27,830 nt of DNA from Ophiocordyceps camponoti-saundersi (nom. inval.). Lineage: Eukaryota; Ascomycota; Sordariomycetes; Hypocreales; Ophiocordycipitaceae. Positions 19,912 to 27,830 of this stretch are shown here, one piece after another. The notes under the pieces were generated by a model that was not told the DNA's origin, did no database searches, and saw nothing but the letters and a program-made list of their open reading frames with translations. Made by a program: the position numbers and the translations under genes. The stretch's first letter is position 1; the number at the start of each line of letters is the position of its first letter. The stretch spans positions 116,140 to 143,969 of the forward strand of contig PDHQ01000010.1 of the NCBI GenBank assembly GCA_003339415.1. Direction: 5' to 3'.

Positions 19912-22842
19912 CTGTAGGTATAGGATCGAGGACTGGCGTGGATGAAGAAGGGGAGGAAAGAATAGGGGGGAAGGACGAAGAGAAGAAAGTTCAGTAAGTC
20001 AGAGGTCTTCGTCTTCTTGCGTGTCTTTTTCTCAACTCAAAAGAAGGGGGTGGGGAACGACGGGGGAAAAAAGAAAGGGGGGGGGGGGGGGGGGGGCCCC
20101 CTTGGGGGGGGGGGGGGGGGGGGGACGCACGTCGTCATTTTATCCCCTCGCACCCACTGTTTCCACGGGGACGTGTGTGTGTTTCTCATCGGCTTACTAC
20201 AGCTTCACCCCGCCCCCCAACAGGGGCCCTCAGACCGCCGCGATGAGCAGAATGTGCCGAAGCATGTGTAAAGCAGGCACCTGTCCGCGTACAGCATGGC
20301 CGCATGCGGGTTTCGTAAAAGGCCATTTAGCTGGCCTTGACTCCTTCGACGGCCATGACGAATTGGCGGACGTGCAGCTCTGCGTCTACCCGTATGTACG
20401 CTTTTCTTTTGTCCCTTTCCCTTTTTTTCCTTTTTTATCTCTCTCTTAATTGTCGCTCTTGGCGATTCCCTGTCGGAAAATTGGCGGGACGAGACACGCA
20501 CGACTCGGGGGAAAGGGGAGGGGGAGAGGAGGGAGGGGGGGCGTGGGAGCGGATCATTGCGCGCGCGCACGGCCTGGCTTCCCTTGTCGCGAGCCTCAAT
20601 TTTCATCATCGATCAGGTTAAGCCACAGCCGTATCAGCCACAGCCGGGCTGCTAGGTAGGGCCAGCCTAGGGGTAAGGAAAGGCCGACATCACGCTTTTG
20701 ACGGCGCATGCGTCATGAACGCATACTTACATACAACACATCACTGCGATACCACATGCAGATATTACAGATACTTGTACATACATGTACGTCCGCACGT
20801 ATGTACTGGTAGGTATGTAGGTATGTACGGATATGCATGTAGGTGGTATACTCCGTACGTAGCATGATATGTAGTATGTATGTCCATTGTAAAGGAGAAC
20901 TCACTCAGCTGATTCTCAACTTCGACCGTAGCTGAGACTCACTCAGATGACAGGAACCACTTTTAGCCTTGCCCGGGCTTCGGGACTTGCTTACTCGCAC
21001 CTCTCGGGTTGTCTCTGTGTCTGAATCTGAGAGGTGAGAATGAAGGGATTTTCCCAACTAAGATCACGCCGTCTTCTTTCCTTTTCTTTACTATCCGTAC
21101 TCCGTACACTCCCTCTCTCATCCAACATGAAAATTGGACTATCCGTACCTTGAGGTAGGTAGGAAAGTAAGTGTGCATCGACCCACAGAAAAAAGGACGG
21201 AGGAGCATGTTCGACACAGCTTGGTAACTCTCTCAGCCTCAGGCGATTGTCGACGCACCGGCCGAGGTGGAGATTGGTTCCGGATAGGTTGCAGAGCACA
21301 CGCCTTTCTGCATGTGTGATTATGTATCCCGTCTGTCTGTCTGTCTTTCTGTCTGTTAACCTGTATGTATGAAGGTGAGTATTATAGGCGTCCGTGTATT
21401 GGACGAGGTTGAAAGATGTTGCTGACTGACTACGGAGTATAATCTACCTACTTACATACATACACATCTGTATCTGGAGACCATATACATCCGTATCTCT
21501 CTTTCTTCTCAGGAATATCGACGTGTTTGAACATGCATCGTATGTACATACATACATACATACATACGTCGTAAGAGGTCTTGGCATATGGCCATATCAT
21601 GGTAATATCCCGCAATACATAGTATCCGTCGTGCTAGACACAAGCCTCAAAACCCACCCGCCGAGACTCTATCAACATGGAAACTTAACCGTAATACTGA
21701 ATCCAGTATATATGTAGACGCCAACCTCGGAGAGGGAATAGGGATTACGGGATTAGGGATATTCGTACATTGGCCTATCGGCTACATGTGCCCATAGCAA
21801 AACTTGACTCTCCGACGAGCCTGTTCCCGCACCTGAATAGCATGTTCAAAAGGTATGATTGTCAAGGGCAGACGAATACAGACATATGTATGTACTTGTC
21901 CCTGCCTACCTATCCGCCCTTGTCCGTCCAACTCAGCTTCAGCAACGACATGCATCATCCGTACACACCTACATCAATGTTCCAATTCGCCCGCCAGTCC
22001 CGCGAACCCCGATCCTTCCTTTGTGCCATTCGACGATTTCCTACCTAGACAGGTCATATGAATAAAGGAGGGGGGTGGGAGTGGATGGACACGGGGCTTG
22101 GATGGCTCATCGCCGCCGCTGGGATGAGGTTGTCTTTCGTCATAGAGGAGGGTCCTCCTCCCAGCTTTCGTGAACCAGGTGAGGAATAAATACATGTGCA
22201 CACATGCATAATTACGTGCGTGCAGACACACACACCTTGCAGGGCGCTTCTTTCGTCCCGTTTGGCTGACGTTGAATCATGTGTCCTAGACGGGACTTGG
22301 CATGGGAAAAGAGGGGGGGGGATCCTTTTGAACGTCTAGACCTCCAGCAACTCACTTTCCACTGATAGCTGTCTGTCTGTCTGTCTGTCACAGGCCGGCA
22401 GATAACGAGTGGATGATAGGTATTGACTGGCAGTCTACGGAGTAGCAGGCAGCCGATCCAAGACGACTCCTAACAGTAGTACGGAGTACTAGGCAGTAGA
22501 CGCGCACCCGGAACTCGTTCGACTCCGTGATCAATCACGTGTGTGCACATCATCTACTAACCGTAACCCGCTAGAATACATCCATGACAGTGCCTTCCGG
22601 TAGCGGTAAGGCTGACGGTCTGATCCCTGTTAGGCTTTTCCCTTTTCCACAGCCTTGCCTCGCTTCGGTTAGAAATCCCACATAACAGACAGCCTCGCCT
22701 TGTATGTAATGACAAAGAAAAAACGGTAACGGGAAATGACAAGACAGTGAACATGAGCATGAGTCGCCAATCGCAGTTCGTCGCGATCAGGAGGTCTCGT
22801 CTTGTCTGATAGAGTCTGTTCAAGCCCCCTCAATCGTCTCCC
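19912..22842. other. Mostly non-coding; possible upstream exons then microsatellite DNA
   Basis: The left part (about 20200-20400) has coding-like composition and may hold exons of the minus-strand gene ending at 19793; frames on both strands compete and I cannot resolve them. Two poly-G runs (20077-20096 and 20104-20124) flank a CCCCCTT spacer. From 20650 on there are TATG arrays, TACGGAGTA motifs, CTGT repeats (about 21331-21345 and 22371-22389) and the 3' UTR of the TMEM115 gene, with no convincing gene. Confidence 0.5.
20077..20124 (+). repeat. Paired poly-G tracts (20 G and 21 G)
   Basis: There are twenty G at 20077-20096, then CCCCCTT, then twenty-one G at 20104-20124. The pair could fold into intramolecular G-quadruplexes and is a likely place for assembly or sequencing error. 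Confidence 0.9.
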
Positions 22843-24018
22843 TCAGGGCTTGCCCGTCTCCTCGTCGTGATCTGGTTCAAACTTGGTCTCGCCAAGCATC
22901 GGTTCGGGTTGAGATGTCATGGCATTCTGGGTGCTGGGTTGAGGCTGCGTCTGAACCGTAGGCCCTGTCGCTTGGACCGGAGCCGGCTGCGCGGGCTGCG
23001 GCGGCCTGCTGCCACTGCTGCTGCTGCTGCTGCTGGCGGCGTTGAGTCTCTGATCGAGCGCCTTCAGAGCGATGGCTCTCCGCCTCTCGGCCTCGGCACG
23101 GGCGCTTCCCGGCGTGCTCCTCTGCATGTACCTGTCGCCCCGAGCGGCAAACACATCGGCGTGCGAAAAGGGCGTGCAGAGGCGCATGGCGACTAAAAAG
23201 TCGAAGACGTGGTCGGACAGGGTCGCCACTATGGGCTTGACGGACGCGGGGAAGAACTCGGCCAGGGCAAATGTTTCACTCGCATCGCCACGAAGAGATG
23301 CCGGCTGGGACGAGTCGAGGTCGGGGAAGACGACCTTGTAAAATCGTAGATAGGTCCAGCTCGTCATGAAGCCGAAGACGGCGAGCCAGAAGGCGGCCCT
23401 CGATAGCAGAGGCGTCAGCGAGAGGACGGCGACGATGGCCATGTACAAGAGCGGAAAGCGAGGGACCCTCAGCGAGAGGATGCCACGGAAGAGAGTGACG
23501 GTGTGAGCCGGGATGAGCTGGCTGAAGGCGACGAGAAAGGAGACCTGGAGGGAGACGGTGCCGGAGATGACGGCGAGACTGGGATCGTCAGCGGGACAAG
23601 TAGAAAGAGGGGTATCGCGGGTCACGGGCGCAACGACGCACGTCCAGCTCTCATTTCGCGTCAGTGCGAAGAAGAGGAGCATGATGCCAAAGGTGAGCAG
23701 ATTGGGCACGAGGGAAACGAGGAGCAAAAACTTGGCCAGCTCCGCCGACGACCAGGCGCGCTCCAGATAGCGGCCGCCATGATAGAGGGTCAGGGCGGCG
23801 ATGGCGAGGGTAAAGACGTTGCCCTCGACCAGCGTCGTCGTCACGAGCGTCCACGGGTAGGCGAGGGAGAGCTGGGGCACAAAGGTCAGGTAGGGGATGA
23901 TGATGTCGGCGTGGCCGGTCCATTGGCGATAGCGAATGGAAGCGCTGAGAACGGACTGGAAGACGACAGCGACGAGCAGGGTGCGGGTAACGGGCGGGAT
24001 GTTTATGCGCGGAGGCAT
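22843..24018 (-). CDS. TMEM115 / DUF1751 Golgi membrane protein, two exons
   Basis: This is a member of the TMEM115 (DUF1751) family, rhomboid-like multi-pass proteins of the Golgi without protease activity. The start is the ATG at 24018 (MPPRINIPPVTR); upstream in-frame codons offer only TTG, not ATG. Family landmarks are YPWTLVTTTLVEGN, GGRYLERAWSSAE and ISGTVSLQVSFLVAFSQL, together with six or seven hydrophobic segments and the conserved tail RRRAIALKALDQRLNAA. A 63-nt intron (23641-23579; GTGCGT donor, CTGAC branch site, CAG acceptor) is a multiple of three without stops. Removing it joins NESWT to LAVISG and gives 370 residues. The C-terminal third is cytosolic-looking and rich in Ser, Pro and Gln, with a polyserine run from a CTG trinucleotide repeat. 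Confidence 0.88.
   Translation of the reverse strand: MPPRINIPPVTRTLLVAVVFQSVLSASIRYRQWTGHADIIIPYLTFVPQLSLAYPWTLVTTTLVEGNVFTLAIAALTLYHGGRYLERAWSSAELAKFLLLVSLVPNLLTFGIMLLFFALTRNESWTCVVAPVTRDTPLSTCPADDPSLAVISGTVSLQVSFLVAFSQLIPAHTVTLFRGILSLRVPRFPLLYMAIVAVLSLTPLLSRAAFWLAVFGFMTSWTYLRFYKVVFPDLDSSQPASLRGDASETFALAEFFPASVKPIVATLSDHVFDFLVAMRLCTPFSHADVFAARGDRYMQRSTPGSARAEAERRRAIALKALDQRLNAASSSSSSSGSRPPQPAQPAPVQATGPTVQTQPQPSTQNAMTSQPEPMLGETKFEPDHDEETGKP
23579..23641 (-). other. Stop-free 63-nt intron (multiple of three)
   Basis: The donor GTGCGT, branch CTGAC and acceptor CCCAG are all in consensus form on the minus strand. The intron has no stop in the coding frame, so an uninterrupted frame hides it. 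Retention would insert 21 residues (with two Cys and several Pro) between a membrane segment and the conserved ISG motif. Confidence 0.78.
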
Positions 24019-24759
24019 GGTGGACCGAGTGGTGAAGCCCGAGGGCGGATTGAGGTTGCTGGGCAAACAAGAAGCTGTCGTTTTTGGCGGTTACCTGTCT
24101 AGCGGCCCCTCGTCTCCTCGTGCCTCTCCCCACCTCCCACCCCCCACCCCCCCCCGTCCGTCAGGCTGCTGTCGGTAAAGTGGCGCGCTTGAAGTGGCGC
24201 CGAGGCTACGAGTTGCGGCCTCAGGCCAAAACAAACGCCCGGTTAAATACATACATAGGTACATACAGGTTATTCATGGCAAGGGGGTTCACGCCGCGAA
24301 GGCGCAAAAGATTGCAGCTAGGGAGGGGAGAGGAGAGGGCATTTTATCCCATGGTGAAGGTCCTTTTACTTGACCACCCTCTTGTCAGGAATTGGTGCAT
24401 ACATAATCCGTACACGTTGATATACTTACATACGTACATACATGTACGTAAGTGCCATCTTCGCCAGCGGCCGGGGACAGCCTTTCTTTTGCGCGCGCGT
24501 ATCGACGACAGGGCTTCCATCCCGGTGATAAACCAGCGGATCGTGCGGCGACGAACCGGCGCTGCATTGATATCCGTACATGCGCATGGCATGGGGGATG
24601 CAGTGTCCTCGACACACACGCGGGAACGCGCATTCTGCTGCGTCAAGTCTCTCTCAGACGAGACAAGCCTGTCCCGAAGAGGAGGCGCCGGATGTGCCTG
24701 GCCAGCACTAACGGCAACTACTCGTACATGCTACATGTGTGCGAATTGCCACTCACTGT

Positions 24760-24760
<1 letters not shown>

Positions 24761-24798
<38 letters not shown>
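24761..24798 (+). repeat. (CA)19 dinucleotide microsatellite
   Basis: Nineteen perfect CA units. A (GT)n run is also found at about 25493-25507. Confidence 0.95.
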
Positions 24799-24800
<2 letters not shown>

Positions 24801-25369
24801 CCCTGGCTGGCTGGCTGGCAAGCTCCGGATAAAGCCGCTGGCGGTAGAAGGCAGTGTCGGCTAAGAAGAAAGGCGACCGTTGTCTCAGCTTGGAGCGCAC
24901 ATGCATCCCTACGAATTGCATCCATATACGAATATTATCCGCACGTCTTCCGACCTACCTAACCGTACCTACTACCTACTACCCATACCCCGTACATCCA
25001 TACATATATACACTGTATGTAGGTATATGGTGTTAGGGCTTCCGTCCCCCGCATACGGATACACATGTATCTGACCTGTCGTTGACAAGGGCTCTGAGGC
25101 TTGTTCCTCATCATGCGCCGGTATTTCCAGGACTAGACTCCCCATCAGACCTCAACACACATTTTACACTTGTATCTGCATACTGTGCATCTATGCTATG
25201 TATGGACGTACCTAAAATCATGTTTATATCCGTATGCATGTTAATTAAACACAGGTGCTATTCGTTCTTGTAGATACGCATGTACAGTATGTATGTACGT
25301 AGATGCTACAACCGATAGCAGCACTCATCGCTCGAGTCTTGGTCCAGTGCTGCCAGCAATTGCATGTGC

Positions 25370-25416
25370 GTATGTATGTACTATGTATGTATGTATGTAC
25401 TTACGTATGTGCATAC
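25370..25416 (+). repeat. TATG tetranucleotide array
   Basis: Repeated GTATGTATGTA units, interrupted by CTATG and TTACG, continue to GCATAC. The same vocabulary occurs in every intergenic region of the window. Confidence 0.85.
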
Positions 25417-27159
25417 AATGTGCGCCGTACGCTTGCGCCTGACACGCATAACCAGCCTATTCGAACAACTGATTCGTTCTTGTAGGTTCATGTGTGTGTG
25501 TGTGTGTAAGGATTAATCCATACTAATGTATCCGTACCTACGGATACTACCTGTACACATGTGTAAGTACACGCATGTTTTGAGTCTTTGACAGACCTGG
25601 CGCTTATTTCTCCGAGCCCACCTCCCTCTTCCTCCTCCTGTCTATGTCTCTGCCTCTCTGTCTCTCCTTCTGCTTAGCCCTGGCCAGATTGAATGGGATA
25701 ATACGGTGGTCGCTGGCACGAACATATGTATAAATACCTAGGTAGGTAGGCCGTACATGCGTGCAAAAGGTATCAAATATACGGATACATACAGATACAG
25801 AGTGTCACTATTCTAACCGACAGCCCGCGGCCCACGACGGAAGGATGCGCTGGTTTCTTTTCTTTCCTTGCTGGGGGGGGGGGGGGGGATTTACCAACAA
25901 ATACATGACTTAGAGGCCGGTTGTCTTGACTTGAGTGAGTGTGGCCGATCTGCACCGTCTCAGATTCCAGAAAGCGCGGTAGAGGTGGGTCGCGCAGGGA
26001 TCTAGAGACTGTGTTGGATTTAGACAGACCGCACTGTACTCTCGATCTGGGCACCCTGCCATCGCGGAGTCGAGGCACGTGCCCCAGCAGCAAGGGACAG
26101 GCAACAGTTGACTTGCAGTAGCAGAAGAGAGCCAATAACGGGAGAGTTGATAATTACCTACTAGGTAGGTAGGTAGGTACGGACTGGCCCCCCTACCCAA
26201 GTGCCTACCTGGGTATGGTAAAACATGCGACACAGACAGATACGCACACATATTTTCGTCTGTAGAGAGAGAGAGAGAGCTACTCTATCCGTATTCGCAC
26301 TGGTATTTATTTGTATAGACACATGCGGACAAACCTCTTACCATGCATGCATGTATGTCTGTACAGTACATGTACATATGTACATAGGCATGTATCTATC
26401 TGCGGTAGAGTCAGGGTGTGGCATCGGGCCATGTCAGACAAAGCGCCGGCTCTGCAAGCCCCCAGGCCCGCCGATGCATCTGCCAAGGCGGGTGTGCTCT
26501 TTGGCGGAACGGCCTTTACCCTGCCCGCCCTGGCCCGACTGCCGATGCGTTCGCCACGATGCCCTCTTATGAGTGCTAATCAGTAGTTATTCTAGGAGCT
26601 GTCTTTGCCGGCGACAGGACAGTGAAGCTGCTGCACAGTACGTCGAAATCGGGTGCTCGTACGGGTATGTGCCCTTGTATGTATGTACCTCTTAACGCGC
26701 TTATTACAGAGCGGCTGCGCAACGCTAAAACATGGCCTACGAGCGTTGGCTTGCCCACATTTAGGAGGCATTCTGAGGTACATACATACGTCCCAGGTAC
26801 GTGCCTGGTGGTTACCATACTGTACCGGGGGAGGAGGAGAGGGGGGGGGGGAGAGGCGAGACTCAAGAAACGAATCCTGGTCCGTCGCCCGTCTCCCTAG
26901 CCCTCCCCGGCCGACCGACGAGTACCTAAAGGAGAATACTCTGCAGCCATGTATCGAAGCGTACCGTCTTTGTATCTTCAAGACTCCCAGCTCTCGGGAA
27001 GACACTGAGTCGGACCCCCGCGGCTTCGACCCAGATACTCGTTGGCTACCTTCACCGTTAAGCCTTCACCAGTACCCTCTCCCCGGCAGGTTCTTCTCTG
27101 CCTTACTCGCGGTACCTGGTACCTCCAACTGCGGATTTCATCTCAGGCTCTTCAATCTA

Positions 27160-27430
27160 CAATCTTTCTTTCACTCACTCCCTCGCCTTGACCTCTCACC
27201 TTTGCCTCGTCCACGCCCTCACTCGTTCGTCGTCTTCGCCCTCGACCGTATCCGTGCCATTTTCTCTCTCACTCCATCCGCTTTTCAACGCACCCACGAT
27301 CGGATTCTCTGCCTCTCTCTCTCTCCTGCTGCAACCTCCTCCCCCCCCCCTCTCTCTCTTCTCTCCTCTGTTCTCCCCCCCTCTCCTCTCCTCCCTCCCT
27401 CCATCCCTCTCTCTCTCTCTCTCTCTCCCG
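27160..27430 (+). promoter_or_regulatory. CT-rich leader/promoter of the LisH-domain gene
   Basis: Long pyrimidine runs (CTCT, TCCC and a (CT)n tract at about 27407-27427) lead up to the start codon at 27498. Pyrimidine-rich tracts just upstream of start codons are common in filamentous ascomycetes and often mark the transcription start region. No TATA box stands out. Confidence 0.55.
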
Positions 27431-27497
27431 TGCCCGCACCGCCATACGCCGCTGGCCTTCGCGCATCCTCGAGCCAGCATTGGTGAGGCCAGCCGCC

Positions 27498-27589
27498 ATG
27501 TCATTGCCGCCACCTGCGCCGCGGGCGCTTGGCAATACGGTTTTCAAGGAATTTCTCGACTCGGATAGAGTCAACTTTCTCATCTGGAG
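27498..27589 (+). CDS. First exon of a LisH-domain gene, probably TBL1/SIF2-like (partial)
   Basis: The ATG at 27498 has a GCCGCC context. Thirty codons and two bases follow to the donor GTCAGT at 27590. The peptide ends LDSDRVNFLIWR, which matches the start of the LisH dimerisation motif of TBL1/TBL1XR1 and yeast SIF2 (in TBL1 the segment is DEVNFLVYRYLQ). Those proteins are WD40 subunits of histone-deacetylase co-repressor complexes (NCoR/SMRT in animals, Set3C in yeast). The next exon should supply Tyr-Leu and lies beyond the window, so the WD40 repeats cannot be seen and the assignment rests on 12 residues. The intron is more than 240 nt, long for this genome, and includes a 45-C run. Confidence 0.6.
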
Positions 27590-27715
27590 GTCAGTTGGAT
27601 CCTCCCACTTTTAGGCCGTCGTTCATCCCCACCGTCTTCTCGCTCTGTATTTTTTTTTGTGTGTGCGTGCGTGCGTGCGCCTTTGCAACGACGGCGTCTT
27701 TGTACTGCCGACTTC

Positions 27716-27717
<2 letters not shown>

Positions 27718-27762
<45 letters not shown>
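27718..27762 (+). repeat. Poly-C tract, 45 C
   Basis: Forty-five uninterrupted C lie inside the first intron of the LisH-domain gene, preceded by a GTGCGTGCGTGCG stretch and followed by a short A run. It is the longest homopolymer in the window. On the minus strand (the non-transcribed sense being C) it forms a poly-G capable of quadruplex. Confidence 0.95.
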
Positions 27763-27830
27763 ACACCACCATCCAAAAAAAAACAAACAACTCGATATTA
27801 TAGCACAAGAACTATAAGCAAGTATGCATG

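Larger units (their letters stand above)
24019..27497. other. Long non-coding intergenic region rich in microsatellites
   Basis: I see no gene in this 3.4-kb stretch. The longest open frames run through (CA)n, TATG or CT repeats and have no domain. It contains the divergent promoter of the TMEM115 gene at the left. It also carries (CA)19, many TATG/CATA and TACC/GGTA units, TACGGATA motifs, a 16-G run at 25873-25888, and from 27160 to 27430 a strongly C/T-rich leader for the LisH gene. Confidence 0.6.

Noticed and set aside
20021..20449. 142-codon plus-strand frame over the paired poly-G tracts
   Set aside because: A large part is polyglycine from the homopolymers. The remainder (20270-20400) could be coding on either strand, so it is left unresolved rather than called.
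21331..22389. CTGT repeats that might suggest a CRISPR-like or tandem regulatory array
   Set aside because: They are simple tetranucleotide microsatellites without spacers; CRISPR arrays are not expected in a fungal nuclear genome.
24018..24066. Longer N-terminus for the TMEM115 gene starting at 24066
   Set aside because: The codon at 24066-24064 is TTG, not ATG; the first in-frame ATG is at 24018, and MPPRINIPP is a plausible family start.
24084..24962. 292-codon plus-strand open frame across the (CA)n repeat
   Set aside because: It includes a polyHis/Thr stretch encoded by the microsatellite and has no domain or codon bias; frames on the other strand are also open.
26653..27486. 277-codon plus-strand open frame before the LisH gene
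   Set aside because: It runs through TATG repeats, a G-rich stretch and the CT-rich leader; it is low in complexity, with no domain, and another frame over part of it is equally open.

Overview
This window looks like nuclear DNA of a filamentous ascomycete, probably a Sordariomycete of the Hypocreales. The pointers are GC-rich genes with short introns (52-93 nt; GTGAGT/GTATG/GTAAG-like donors, CTAAC/CTGAC branch sites), CT-rich leaders before start codons, fungal protein families (DUF4045-gelsolin, DUF1751/TMEM115, sideroflexin), and a retrotransposon mutated in the CpA-to-TpA pattern of repeat-induced point mutation (RIP). The order is an inference from the overall look; no marker gene is present to prove it.

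Layout. 1-2470 is non-coding with microsatellites and a 28-G run. 2471-3643 (-) is a three-exon sideroflexin. 4217-4300 (-) is an intron-containing tRNA-Arg(UCG). 5102-6886 (+) is a 594-residue protein with a C-terminal GNAT acetyltransferase domain. 7042-13216 is a complete Ty1/copia LTR retrotransposon, saturated with RIP, flanked by a 5-bp GTAAT target duplication. 13310-14155 (+) is a six-exon ARL2-type small GTPase whose start codon lies only 93 bp beyond the element. 14988-19401 (+) is a 1422-residue DUF4045/gelsolin-repeat protein. 19793-19911 (-) is the terminal exon of an unrecognised gene. 22843-24018 (-) is a TMEM115/DUF1751 Golgi membrane protein. 24019-27497 is non-coding, very rich in TATG/TACC-type microsatellites. 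27498 to the end (+) is the first exon of a LisH-domain gene, probably a TBL1/SIF2-like WD40 protein.

The genes are unrelated housekeeping genes (mitochondrial carrier, GTPase for tubulin folding, actin-binding protein, Golgi membrane protein); they do not form a cluster or pathway. The most informative object is the retrotransposon. Its gag-pol frame is free of net frameshifts over about 4.5 kb yet full of stops. Its two 298-bp LTRs differ only by transitions distributed reciprocally, with the outer ends of the element spared. It split a roughly 250-bp intergenic space between the GNAT gene and ARL2. Its 3' untranslated part carries a tRNA-like sequence and a 50-bp-arm hairpin that a copia element does not need. 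No CRISPR array, prokaryotic gene or biosynthetic cluster was seen.
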